Assembly: GCA_947244675.1 (NCBI GenBank)
Contig: CAMXLV010000037.1
Span: 1 to 14,166, forward strand
DNA from: an uncultured Clostridium sp.
Lineage (GTDB): Bacteria > Bacillota_A > Clostridia > TANB77 > CAG-508
Direction of reading: 5' to 3'
DNA length: 14,166 bases
This document shows positions 7,085 to 13,636 of the stretch, one piece after another (the first letter of the stretch is position 1; the number at the start of each line of letters is the position of its first letter). The notes below the pieces were generated by a model. The model was given only the letters and a program-made list of their open reading frames with translations. It was not told the origin of the DNA and ran no database searches. A program made the position numbers and the translations under genes.

Positions 7085-7119
7085 GCTGTTAATAGTCTTT
7101 TATCTATTAACAGCTTTTT
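7085..7119 (+). terminator. Terminator of the ATPase operon
   Basis: Perfect 11-bp stem GCTGTTAATAG (7085-7095) with CTATTAACAGC (7104-7114), 8-base loop, followed by TTTTTAT. It lies about 145 bp after the second membrane-protein gene; nothing else is seen in between. Confidence 0.8.
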
Positions 7120-7180
7120 ATATTAAACATTAATAATTATTTTTGGTACTCTAAATTAAAGGGTGTGTAGAGGGGAAACA

Positions 7181-7275
7181 AGCTTTAAAATAAAAGGAGT
7201 GTCAGCTCTAAACAGTAGGTGTGTACCTACAGCTTTAAATGAAAGAGTGTGTTGGCTTTAAAATAAGGGGTGTGT
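7181..7275 (+). repeat. Three degenerate 22-bp subterminal repeats of the IS
   Basis: Copies at 7181-7202, 7231-7252 and 7254-7275 follow the pattern RGCTTTAAA-N9-GTGTGT. A further copy lies inverted inside the right end (about 8690-8712) and another at 14044-14065 outside the element. A 16-bp hairpin GTAGGT-GTGT-ACCTAC (7215-7230) lies between copies one and two. Confidence 0.55.
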
Positions 7276-7297
7276 TCTATGATGAACATACCCCTTA
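7264..7297 (-). terminator. Terminator of the transposase gene
   Basis: A 14-bp stem (7264-7277 with 7284-7297, one G-U pair) and 6-base loop, directly after the transposase stop at 7310 on the minus strand. Its left arm doubles as part of the third subterminal repeat. The U tract is short (TTATTTT). Confidence 0.5.
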
Positions 7298-7309
7298 TAG
7301 TTATTGAGG

Positions 7310-8617
7310 TTATTTATTATATTTACCACGAGGTTTACCAGTACGTTTATTGGTAAGCTTTATTCTGTACCCTAAAATAGGAGAATTATCATTAATACAA
7401 AACATAATTCTATTTCTTACTCTTTCAAAATTAGTAGAACCAAAAGAAATAGAAAATAAATTTTTAATATCTCTATTGACCCTTTCCATAGGACCATTGG
7501 TTATTTTATGATTATTGATTCTATTAAAGGAGTTAATAATTTCATCATGCCAATCCATAAGGATATGCCAAAAGGGAATGTATTCCTTAATACAGGATTG
7601 TTTGAATTTTAAAATAAGTTCATCAAGCCATTCACAGGCATTATCAATAGTAGCTTTGGAATTAAAGTTTCTATATACTTCCTTAAGAAGATAAGCTAAT
7701 GCTAGTTTGTCATCTAATTCTAACATATACTCAATGATTTGATATTTAGAAAGATACATGCCAGAATGAGAGACTTTAATCATAGAATCAGGAAGTTTAC
7801 TGAGATCAGAAACTTGAAATATTTTTTGTATAGCCAATAGAAGTTATGATCTTCATGTTTAAGATGTTCAAAACGTTTCATAACATCAATTCTAATCTTT
7901 CTAAAACATTCAAGTAGATGTTTAATGATATGGAATGGATCAGTACAAACTTTAGCTTTAGGAAAGCATAATTGAGCCATTTCTTTATAAGAATCCCATA
8001 AATCCATAGAGATATATTCAACTTTATCTTTTTCTGAAATTGGAATTCTAGCAAAATAATCGATGAGATTTAGTTTATGTCTTGAAGGAAGAATATCCAC
8101 AATATTTATGTTTTGTTAATCTTTTGGCATAGACTTCATCAATGCATAAAACTGTTGGAAGAGATAGTCTTTTTAAGGATACTTTTTTATCAAATAGGTT
8201 TTGAACATAGGTTACAGAGACATCATATTCTTTAGCTACAGAAGAATAGGTTTTATTCTTGTCTCTTAAAGACTCTAAAATACAGAAGTCTTTTTGAATA
8301 GAGATGGTTTTTCCTTCTCGTATAATAGGGTTAGATTGTTTGAAGGTGTGATTACAATCTATACAAGTATATTGTCTTCTAGTTAAAACAATTGTAATAT
8401 TATCTTCTATGGAAGAAGCATATTTAATATTACATTTTTTAGAGCCTCTAATCATACAATGAAGAGAACCACAGTTTGGACAGAATATATTCTCATCTTT
8501 TAAAAGATATAAATATATGATATGATTATTTTGGATGGAATCAAATATCTCATATGACTTTTCTAAGTCTATATTATAGTGATCCAATCCTAATCGTTTG
8601 ATGGATTCATAATCCAT
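7310..8617 (-). pseudogene. ISL3 family transposase, broken into three frames
   Basis: Three minus-strand frames together give one ISL3 transposase. 8617-8075: zinc ribbon CPNCGS...CIDCNHTF, a helix-turn-helix (TYSSVAKEYDVSVTYVQNLF) and the first catalytic Asp in CIDEVYAKR. 8100-7780: VDILPSRHK, then the second Asp in SMDLWDSYKEMA and TDPFHIIKH. 7837-7310: DLSKLPDS, YLSKYQIIEYML and the third acidic residue in TNGPMERVNRDIK. At the first junction HKYC runs directly into VDILPSRH; ISL3 proteins usually have about ten residues between, so a small out-of-frame deletion is likely. At the second (about 7800-7830) a single-base shift suffices. The start ATG 8617 has AAAGGAG upstream, held in a hairpin. 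The element could move only if supplied with transposase in trans. Confidence 0.85.
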
Positions 8618-8623
8618 AATAAA

Positions 8624-8673
8624 AACTCCTTTCGTATAATGGTTTTAGTCATTCTCATTATATCAAAGGAGTT
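8624..8673 (-). promoter_or_regulatory. Hairpin sequestering the transposase RBS
   Basis: AACTCCTTT (8624-8632) pairs with AAAGGAGTT (8665-8673), continued by CATTATAC/GTATAATG-type pairing inside: 16 of 18 positions pair. The arm nearest the gene carries its ribosome binding site. A TATAAT on the minus strand (8662-8657) lies inside the distal arm, so only transcripts that enter from outside the IS carry the full hairpin and would be silenced. Confidence 0.6.
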
Positions 8674-8774
8674 ATTTTTTTGAAATTCATACACCTTTTA
8701 TTTTAAAGCTTGTTACACACCTCGAAATTTAATATACTAAAATTTCTTTTTTTTCATTTTTAATAATTTTTTAG

Positions 8775-8802
8775 TTGTGGAAAATAGATATCTTGCAGAT
8801 TA
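8775..8802 (+). promoter_or_regulatory. Regulon promoter A, upstream of the sigma-like gene
   Basis: TTGT (8775-8778), 16 bp, GCAGATTA (8795-8802). It is one of five exact copies in the window. It lies 178 bp before the sigma-like gene, so the gene is probably autoregulated and has a long leader. There is no match to the sigma-A consensus. Confidence 0.7.
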
Positions 8803-8951
8803 AAAAATTATAAGGACAAGTATGTACATGCTTTTGAAACTACATAACAGATAGGTAGATAAGTGCACTTTCCTTATATGTAAGATTACTTTTTATATTA
8901 AGAGTAAGAGAGTAATCGTGAAAATAGGGAGTTGTGGTATCTAGATCTTCC

Positions 8952-8977
8952 TTGCTTCCTATAAAATAGGGAGGCAA
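8952..8977 (+). promoter_or_regulatory. Hairpin covering the RBS of the sigma-like gene
   Basis: TTGCTTCCTAT (8952-8962) pairs with ATAGGGAGGCAA (8966-8977) with one bulge and a three-base loop. The 3' arm holds GGGAGG, the ribosome binding site for ATG 8981. Translation would need this hairpin to open. Earlier in the same leader, GATTACT and AGTAATC (near 8884-8917) form another stem. Confidence 0.55.
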
Positions 8978-8980
8978 AAA

Positions 8981-9721
8981 ATGTTAAAAATAGTTGAACT
9001 GATTATCGAATACAAAGAAACTAGAAGTGAAAAATCTGCAAGTGAAATTATTAAAATAATTCTACCTATGATTAATAATAAGGTTAAAAATATTAGATTG
9101 GATTATAGGGAAGATGTTATACAAGAACTAAAGATGAATTTGTTTTCCATAATTGAAATAGCTGTTTTTAAAGATATAGATTTTCCTATTGAACTATTTA
9201 CTATAAATAATTTAAAATACCTTCAACAAGAAAATTTTTCTCCTCAAGCACTTATAAAAATATTTAATAATAAATACATTAAAAATTTTATAGATGAAAC
9301 AGGCATAGATTTTTTAGAAAAAGTATTCTTAAATCATGATTATTATGCTAATTTTATCGAAACTTTTATCAAATTTAACTTTAGAAATCAATTTTTCTAT
9401 TTATTAGAAAAGCGATTTGATACAGTCATTGCAGGATTTTACAGAAAGAATGCCGATTATTTTTCTAAAGAACAAGCTATTTTAAATAGAGAAACGGATG
9501 AAGGAGATGAATATATTGATCTCATTCCAGATTCTACACAAAATAAGATTAGTTTTGAAAAATTAGGAATTGCAAAGAAAGATATTGAATTCCTAAATTT
9601 ATTTATAAATGGAGACAAAGTGTATTCTCAAACTGAAGTTGCTAAAAGACTTGGCACTTCTCAGCAGTATATTTCTAAAAGAATTAGAGAAATTCGAGAT
9701 AAATATAAAAATATTTTCTAA
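8981..9721 (+). CDS. Alternative sigma factor-like protein (TcdR/UviA type plan)
   Basis: 246 residues. Residues 20-60 look like a region 2-like segment (PMINNKVKNIRLDYREDVIQELK in shape, with the acidic YREDVIQEL typical of sigma region 2), the middle is diverged, and residues 201-242 form a region 4 helix-turn-helix: FLNLFINGDKVYSQTEVAKRLG then TSQQYISKRIREIRDKYKN, split here by position. The tail acts at -35 elements in this class. Length and diverged region 2 fit the small clostridial sigma factors (TcdR, BotR, TetR, UviA). A unique promoter motif lies upstream of this gene and of several neighbours, which argues for self-activation and a local regulon. GGGAGG sits 5 bp before the ATG within a hairpin. 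It could instead be a phage-type transcription regulator; the promoter context makes sigma more likely. Confidence 0.7.
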   Translation: MLKIVELIIEYKETRSEKSASEIIKIILPMINNKVKNIRLDYREDVIQELKMNLFSIIEIAVFKDIDFPIELFTINNLKYLQQENFSPQALIKIFNNKYIKNFIDETGIDFLEKVFLNHDYYANFIETFIKFNFRNQFFYLLEKRFDTVIAGFYRKNADYFSKEQAILNRETDEGDEYIDLIPDSTQNKISFEKLGIAKKDIEFLNLFINGDKVYSQTEVAKRLGTSQQYISKRIREIRDKYKNIF

Positions 9722-9738
9722 AAAAAATAAAAATTTGG

Positions 9739-9766
9739 TTGTAGAAAAAGATGATTCTGCAGATTA
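9739..9766 (+). promoter_or_regulatory. Regulon promoter B, for RNA copy 1
   Basis: TTGT (9739-9742), 16 bp, GCAGATTA (9759-9766), preceded by TTGG. It lies 18 bp after the sigma-like gene and points into a sequence with no reading frame. Confidence 0.7.
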
Positions 9767-9771
9767 GATAG

Positions 9772-9946
9772 GTGAAAGGCAGGAACGTGGACGCCGCTTT
9801 TCCCAGACACGAAAGTGAAAAAGACCTGCACAGCTAGTCAGGTAGAGTGTAACCGAGTAGTTAACGAAAGGATATAATTACCGAAATTGGAAAAAGGTCA
9901 GTTGATAGAAAGAAGAAGGACTTATCGAAAGATTTGTCCTTTTTTG
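9772..9946 (+). ncRNA. Structured RNA of the sigma regulon, copy 1
   Basis: About 175 nt between promoter B and the terminator at 9916-9946, with no reading frame of note. Visible structure: GCAGG (9779-9783) with CCTGC (9825-9829) enclosing a CTTTT/AAAAG stem and a CAC-GAAA-GTG tetraloop hairpin (9808-9817). CAGCT (9831-9835) can pair with AGTTG (9900-9904); in copy 2 the latter is AGCTG, so pairing is kept. I do not recognise the RNA as a known class. It could be a regulatory sRNA, a protein-binding RNA, or a product bound by the sigma system. Start is estimated from the -10. Confidence 0.6.
9916..9946 (+). terminator. Terminator of RNA copy 1
   Basis: AAGGAC (9916-9921) with GTCCTT (9936-9941), inner ATC/GAT pairs and a GAAA tetraloop, followed by a T run. 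The same hairpin ends copy 2. Confidence 0.8.
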
Positions 9947-10066
9947 GATATTCGTCATTTATCGTATGTCAGACATTTATTTTTTAAAAAGTTATAAACG
10001 AATTGTCATTCTCTTATTTATAAAAAAATATTATTAAAAACGTCAAATATATTATAGGTACTTTAT

Positions 10067-10095
10067 TTGCATTCTATTTAAAATAATTGTATAAT
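10067..10095 (+). promoter_or_regulatory. Sigma-A promoter of the lipoprotein gene
   Basis: TTGCAT (10067-10072), 17 bp, TATAAT (10090-10095). It is distinct from the regulon motif, so the lipoprotein gene is probably expressed independently of the local sigma factor. The stretch 9950-10066 shows nothing else. Confidence 0.7.
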
Positions 10096-10126
10096 TGTTA
10101 TATATATCATAATGAGGGAAAAACAA

Positions 10127-10663
10127 ATGAGAAAGTTTAAGTTAATAACATTTATAATATTAATGTTTATTTTTAGTAGTTGTAGCATTGATAAGAAAAT
10201 AAAAGATGAATATTTCAGTGAAAAAACCTTACTAAAATATCAATTAGAGAATCTTCCTAAGGGCAAGTGGAAAGATTGTGTCGTTTGGGGAGATTCATTT
10301 TATTTTAATATAGAAAAAGATGATTTTAAAACTTGGATTATTTCTGTTATAGATTATATTGATAATCGTGAAGATATAACTTGCTGGGGATTTTCTGAAA
10401 GATTTAAGAACTCAGGAACTTTAGATTTCCCAGTTATACAATTTCAAAATGCAGAGGAATATATAACAAAATATACTTGGCTTTCTATAGCTTTTACGAC
10501 ATTACCTTTAAAGGATAATACCTTTCAAAATTGTTATTGTATTTATGCCTATAGCGGATATGATGAAACATTGGATGTAAAGGGAGAAAACTATCATTAT
10601 GATTACTATATGAATTTACAAGATAGTTCTTCCTATGCAAACAAATATCATATTACCATTTAA
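10127..10663 (+). CDS. Predicted lipoprotein, unknown function
   Basis: 178 residues from ATG 10127, which has GAGGGA 7 bp upstream; the in-frame ATG at 10112 lies within 20 bp of the -10 element and overlaps the RBS, so it is less likely. The N-terminus MRKFKLITFIILMFIFSSC is a classical lipoprotein signal: basic start, hydrophobic core, lipobox FSSC with Cys19 as the lipidated residue. The mature part has many aromatic and acidic residues and no motif I recognise. It would sit on the outer face of the membrane. It lies between RNA copy 1 and the hydrolase but has its own sigma-A promoter, so it could be a constitutive partner, for example a self-protection protein against the neighbouring hydrolase or holin; that role is a guess. 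Confidence 0.7.
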   Translation: MRKFKLITFIILMFIFSSCSIDKKIKDEYFSEKTLLKYQLENLPKGKWKDCVVWGDSFYFNIEKDDFKTWIISVIDYIDNREDITCWGFSERFKNSGTLDFPVIQFQNAEEYITKYTWLSIAFTTLPLKDNTFQNCYCIYAYSGYDETLDVKGENYHYDYYMNLQDSSSYANKYHITI

Positions 10664-10676
10664 ATTTAAAAATTGG

Positions 10677-10704
10677 TTGTGATAATATAATTTATAGCAG
10701 ATTA
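10677..10704 (+). promoter_or_regulatory. Regulon promoter C, for the hydrolase gene
   Basis: TTGT (10677-10680), 16 bp, GCAGATTA (10697-10704), preceded by TTGG as in promoters B and E. It begins 14 bp after the lipoprotein stop and 58 bp before the hydrolase start. TGAGATCTCA, a 10-bp palindrome, follows at the expected transcription start (10711-10720). Confidence 0.7.
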
Positions 10705-10761
10705 TTTAGATGAGATCTCAAAAAATAGAAAGGAGATATATCTAGATATAAAAAATGAATT

Positions 10762-11961
10762 ATGAGTTCATTTAATAATGGAGGAGTAATCAATAGAAAA
10801 AAGGGTTCTATTGTTTTATTTCAGCATGGCATTTTTGGGAATGAAGATTCTTTTACGGAGGCAATAGCTAAATTGGTAAAACAAGCACCAAATAGACATA
10901 TTGCATTTCCTGATACATTTATAAATATGAATAGTTTTAAAAAGATGGGTTATAATAACACTTATTTATTTGAAACTCCTGAATCTCAATTGGAATTTAA
11001 TGATACTATTAAAAATATTGCTTTATTTGCGAAAGACCATCCAAATCATAATATTTTAGTAAGAACAAGATTGAGTGGTATAAATAAAGCTGATTCAATT
11101 CAAAATCAAAAAGAAAAACTTGCTCTTATTGTAAGGAGATTATATGATTTAATAGATGGAAGACCAATTGTTCTTGTAGGACATAGTCAAGGTGGTTTAG
11201 TAAATATGGAGACTGCTCTGAAGTGTCCAAGTTATATTGATAAGATTATATCACTAAATACTCCTTTTTCTGTGAATAGCATTGGCAGAACATTTTTTCC
11301 TATTGCTACTTTTTGTCATCGGTTTGGTATTCCTTTAAATGCAGGTATAGATACATTTGATTTTAAAGATGATGATGTCTATCATGCTTTGGGAACACTT
11401 GTGAATTTTGTTTATTTTGCAGATTTAAAAAAAAGATGGGAATCTGCAACCAATAAACCAACAGCAATTGCTTTAGCCGGCTTGGCTGGAGTATTAACGG
11501 ATAAAAGGTATGAATATGATTCTACATTTGATGGATTAGTAATGGTATCAGATTTTCAAAATATAAAAGTAGATAAAATTCATTTTTTTATGGAGGAACG
11601 TCCAAAGTGTCCAGATGGATGGCCAGAAGAATGGTTTTGGGATAAAGATTATACTAATAGATGCACTTTTTGTAGAGAAAAATGTGTTTTTCCTAAAATG
11701 TCTTTTGTAAATACATTGAGAAAAGCAGCCGATCAGATATTAGATGCTCTTATAAATGATGGGATAAATTCAATACTTAATGGTACTAAATATGAATTTA
11801 AAGAAATTGAAATAATTAAAGCAATTAATGCTGGATTAAATAAAACGGAATATACAGGACCTGAACAAACTGTATATAAAATCTATAGCAGTAAGTATAA
11901 TCATCTTCATATTCAAACTAATTCTGAAGTGCTAACTTTCTTATCAGGCTTGTTATATTAG
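10762..11961 (+). CDS. Alpha/beta hydrolase (lipase/esterase-like)
   Basis: 399 residues. Alpha/beta hydrolase fold: strand and oxyanion region IVLFQHGIFGNEDSF at 17-31, nucleophile elbow GHSQGG at 140-145 (Ser142), LNTPF at 165-169, likely acid Asp257 in DGLV (compare DGVV of lipases) and likely His381 or His383 near the end. Substrate may be a lipid or ester; not known. An insert at 283-308 has four Cys (C283, C301, C304, C308; CTFC...C), which may bind metal or form disulfides. No signal peptide, so release would need lysis or a holin. A strong RBS AAGGAG (10730-10735) lies 26 bp upstream, far for this ATG; a 14-bp palindrome (10737-10750) and a 6-codon frame (ATG 10755) lie between. It is followed 10 bp later by a nucleotidyltransferase gene. 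Promoter C places it in the sigma regulon. Confidence 0.8.
   Translation: MSSFNNGGVINRKKGSIVLFQHGIFGNEDSFTEAIAKLVKQAPNRHIAFPDTFINMNSFKKMGYNNTYLFETPESQLEFNDTIKNIALFAKDHPNHNILVRTRLSGINKADSIQNQKEKLALIVRRLYDLIDGRPIVLVGHSQGGLVNMETALKCPSYIDKIISLNTPFSVNSIGRTFFPIATFCHRFGIPLNAGIDTFDFKDDDVYHALGTLVNFVYFADLKKRWESATNKPTAIALAGLAGVLTDKRYEYDSTFDGLVMVSDFQNIKVDKIHFFMEERPKCPDGWPEEWFWDKDYTNRCTFCREKCVFPKMSFVNTLRKAADQILDALINDGINSILNGTKYEFKEIEIIKAINAGLNKTEYTGPEQTVYKIYSSKYNHLHIQTNSEVLTFLSGLLY
11399..11426 (+). promoter_or_regulatory. Possible internal regulon promoter in the hydrolase gene
   Basis: TTGT (11399-11402), 16 bp, GCAGATTT (11419-11426): 7 of 8 at the -10 and the exact spacer. It lacks the RG dinucleotide seen before TTGT in the other sites. 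If active it would give extra transcripts of the hydrolase C-terminus and the nucleotidyltransferase gene. It may be chance within coding sequence. Confidence 0.3.
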
Positions 11962-11971
11962 GAAAAATTTT

Positions 11972-12781
11972 ATGAATATTAAGAAAAATAATGAAGAAAT
12001 AATTTTGGATAATTTTTTAAATAGTTTATATTCAATAAAAGATATATACAAGTTACTATATGAAATTGAGAAGGTTTTGAAATTAAGTGTGGATTATGAA
12101 GTCGTTAAAATGATTTGCTTTGGCTTATATTGTCCTACATCAGTGGAAGACAAGATTATCTATAAATGGCTTCATTTATTTCAACTTTGTTATTCAAATA
12201 GAGCTTATTCAATAGAATCAAATAAAAGGATCTTTGAATTTAAAAAGTATGATTCTCCTTGCTTTATTGAACAAATACTTTCGGACTATTTTAAAGAAAA
12301 AAATATATTCAATAAGGGAGTCTTACTAATTTATTTATCCTTATATATCTCTAAATACTATGGAATATCTTTTAGGTTTTTCAATTATTTATTTAATTCT
12401 GTAGATATGGATGAAAAGAAATTATCCACTTATTTAAAAGGTGTCTTAGAGAATATTAAATTTTCTTCTTTAACTCGACTAAAATGTGAGAATGTTGTTG
12501 AATATTTGAAGAATCATAATGATTTTTTTAAAAATGAAAATATAAATACTTTATATTTGTTTGGCTCTTTAGTGAAAAACACTAATACATTAAAAAGTGA
12601 TATTGATTTGTTGGTACATTTTGAAGAAAATCTATCACAATTTGAAAAGGAGATACATTACAAAAATATATCAGAATTAATTAGAAATGATTTTCATTGC
12701 TCATGTGATATTGTAGAAGAAGAACCTGAATTTTTTGATGAAACACCAGATGCTTTAAAGACAGCTATAAAAATTTTTTAA
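11972..12781 (+). CDS. Protein with C-terminal MNT-type nucleotidyltransferase domain
   Basis: 269 residues. Residues 190-269 are a minimal nucleotidyltransferase domain of the pol-beta superfamily: LYLFGS at 194-199 and SDIDLLVHF at 209-217 (Asp210, Asp212 as metal ligands), with Asp246 in CDIVEE a likely third carboxylate. The usual GSxAxG has Asn instead of the second Gly. Residues 1-185 are helical and unrecognised. MNT domains that AMPylate or nucleotidylate a HEPN toxin normally come with a HEPN gene; none is next to it here, so the N-terminal part or the hydrolase may be the target. The gene starts 10 bp after the hydrolase stop with AGGA upstream, and a terminator follows, so hydrolase and this gene are a two-gene operon under promoter C. 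Confidence 0.7.
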   Translation: MNIKKNNEEIILDNFLNSLYSIKDIYKLLYEIEKVLKLSVDYEVVKMICFGLYCPTSVEDKIIYKWLHLFQLCYSNRAYSIESNKRIFEFKKYDSPCFIEQILSDYFKEKNIFNKGVLLIYLSLYISKYYGISFRFFNYLFNSVDMDEKKLSTYLKGVLENIKFSSLTRLKCENVVEYLKNHNDFFKNENINTLYLFGSLVKNTNTLKSDIDLLVHFEENLSQFEKEIHYKNISELIRNDFHCSCDIVEEEPEFFDETPDALKTAIKIF

Positions 12782-12787
12782 TATATT

Positions 12788-12819
12788 AGAACGACATTTG
12801 TAAAATGCCGTTCTTTTTT
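12788..12819 (+). terminator. Terminator of the hydrolase-nucleotidyltransferase operon
   Basis: AGAACG (12788-12793) with CGTTCT (12809-12814), continued by CATTT/AAATG after one mismatch, then a six-T run. Confidence 0.8.
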
Positions 12820-12823
12820 GCAT

Positions 12824-12854
12824 AAAAAAAGATGCCAACGATTATGTTAGCATC
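12824..12854 (-). terminator. Terminator of the minus-strand membrane-protein gene
   Basis: GATGC...AAC (12831-12839) with GTT.GCATC (12846-12854), followed on the minus strand by seven U. The hairpin overlaps the stop codon at 12853-12855. It is back to back with the plus-strand terminator. Confidence 0.65.
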
Positions 12855-13233
12855 ATGAAGAAGAATCATGAGAATCAGGAGAATCAAAATCAATTTTATC
12901 TATTTGTATTCCCATAGATTTATTTAAACCTCTTTGTTCTTCACCTAATAAAGAGATTAAAAATTTTATAATCATAATAATTTTTTCAAGCATACCTTTA
13001 CTAGTTGTAAGTAAAAATGTTGCAATCATAGAGATTAAACTGATTTTTAAGCTATAATCAATATCTGCTGATCGGATTAGCACAAATAAAAATATTATGG
13101 AAATCGTATATAAAAAAAATAGCAGCAGGGTTTGAATAACTATATTCCGCATAAAGAATTTATTTAATGCAACGATTTTATTATTTTGAAATTCACGTTC
13201 TGCCTTCTTCGATTTAGAAAGTTTATTCTTCAT
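12853..13233 (-). CDS. Small membrane protein, divergent to the holin gene
   Basis: 126 residues on the minus strand; GGAGGTG (forward 13238-13244) sits just before the start. The N-terminus is basic (KNKLSKSKKAER). Hydrophobic spans at about 31-55 (IQTLLLFFLYTISIIFLFVLI) and 62-77, perhaps a third amphipathic one at 83-95. The tail is acidic and Ser/Asp-rich (DSPDSHDSSS). I do not recognise the family. Size and topology would suit a holin-like or holin-regulating protein. Its upstream region carries TTGT-N16-ACAGGTTT on its own strand, back to back with the holin promoter, so both are probably switched on together, and the leader would be only about a dozen nt. Confidence 0.65.
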   Translation of the reverse strand: MKNKLSKSKKAEREFQNNKIVALNKFFMRNIVIQTLLLFFLYTISIIFLFVLIRSADIDYSLKISLISMIATFLLTTSKGMLEKIIMIIKFLISLLGEEQRGLNKSMGIQIDKIDFDSPDSHDSSS

Positions 13234-13251
13234 ATTTCACCTCCACTTTTT

Positions 13252-13279
13252 AAACCTGTGAAAAAAAATTAATCTACAA
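13252..13279 (-). promoter_or_regulatory. Regulon-like promoter F (minus strand)
   Basis: Read on the minus strand: TTGT (13279-13276) preceded by TTAG as in promoter A, exactly 16 bp, then ACAGGTTT (13259-13252), a 5 of 8 match to GCAGATTA. Its -35 is about 20 bp from the -35 of promoter D on the other strand. Confidence 0.45.
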
Positions 13280-13299
13280 CTAAAAACTACTAATAAAAG

Positions 13300-13327
13300 T
13301 TGTTTTTTTCTTTTAGATTGCAGATTA
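13300..13327 (+). promoter_or_regulatory. Regulon promoter D, for the holin gene
   Basis: TTGT (13300-13303), 16 bp, GCAGATTA (13320-13327), preceded by AAAG. Only 22 bp separate it from the holin ATG, so the leader holds little more than the ribosome binding site GAGGAGGTG (13335-13343). Confidence 0.7.
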
Positions 13328-13349
13328 AGAAATTGAGGAGGTGTTGTAT

Positions 13350-13628
13350 ATGGAATTTGTGTCTATTCCTGTGATTGTTGTTTTATGCTACTTTATAGGT
13401 GAGCTAAGCAAGATTATTCTTGGAAAGAATGAAAATAGATATAAAATCATTCCTATAATTGTTGGAGTGTCTGGTGGAATTCTAGGCTTAACTGCCTATT
13501 TTGTGTGTCCAGAAAAAATGATAAATATATCTAACCCATTTCTAGCAATCATAGTAGGAATCATCAGTGGACTTGCTTCAACTGGCAGCAATCAGGTCAT
13601 CAAACATCTTTTTTCTAAAAAAAAATAA
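13350..13628 (+). CDS. Phage-type holin, Hol44-like (holin superfamily V)
   Basis: 92 residues from ATG 13350, with GAGGAGGTG 6 bp upstream; the GTG at 13341 lies inside that RBS and is rejected. Pattern of the Hol44 (Phage_holin_5_2) family: IPVIVVLCYFIGE first span, then KIIPIIVGVSGGILGL second span, then NPFLAIIVGIISGLAS followed by TGSNQVIKHLF near the end. The TGxNQ motif close to the C-terminus is characteristic. Holins make holes in the cytoplasmic membrane and free endolysins or, as TcdE does in C. difficile, help large proteins leave the cell. No endolysin, tail or capsid gene is near, so this holin is not in an ordinary prophage lysis cassette. Promoter D puts it under the local sigma factor. 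RNA copy 2 begins at its stop codon. Confidence 0.85.
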   Translation: MEFVSIPVIVVLCYFIGELSKIILGKNENRYKIIPIIVGVSGGILGLTAYFVCPEKMINISNPFLAIIVGIISGLASTGSNQVIKHLFSKKK

Positions 13629-13636
13629 AAATTTGG

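Larger units (their letters stand above)
7145..8738 (-). mobile_element. Decayed ISL3-family insertion sequence
   Basis: The ends are set by inverted sequences: left GGTACTCTAAATT...GGTGTGT (7145-7168) against the reverse complement of 8715-8738, matching 16 of 24 bases, plus a perfect inner 20-bp inverted repeat (7178-7197 with 8694-8713). The ISL3 family characteristically begins with GG. The right outer end has drifted. A clear 8-bp target duplication is not visible. The only gene is a broken transposase on the minus strand. Between left end and gene lie related copies of AGCTTTAAAATAAAAGGAGTGT, probably transposase binding sites. The element sits between the terminator of the ATPase operon and the sigma regulon. 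Confidence 0.75.
9714..9946 (+). repeat. RNA-element repeat, copy 1
   Basis: It shares with copy 2 (13611-14006) a 5' block of about 134 bp (9714-9847) and a 3' block of about 65 bp (9882-9946). The middle (34 bp here) differs. The 5' block starts before the stop codon of the sigma-like gene and carries promoter B; the 3' block ends in a terminator. In both copies the repeat begins in the last codons of the gene upstream. Confidence 0.85.

Noticed and set aside
7137..8746. 8-bp target duplication of the IS
   Set aside because: TTATTTTT on the left and AAAATTTC on the right do not match; an AAATTAAA/AAATTTAA likeness lies inside the ends and is low complexity.
11434..11460. GCAGATTC on the minus strand as another regulon promoter
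   Set aside because: At 16 bp upstream it has TTGC, not TTGT, and it lies inside the hydrolase gene on the antisense strand.
13350..13628. Ordinary prophage lysis cassette
   Set aside because: No endolysin, tail, capsid, integrase or att site is seen in the window.
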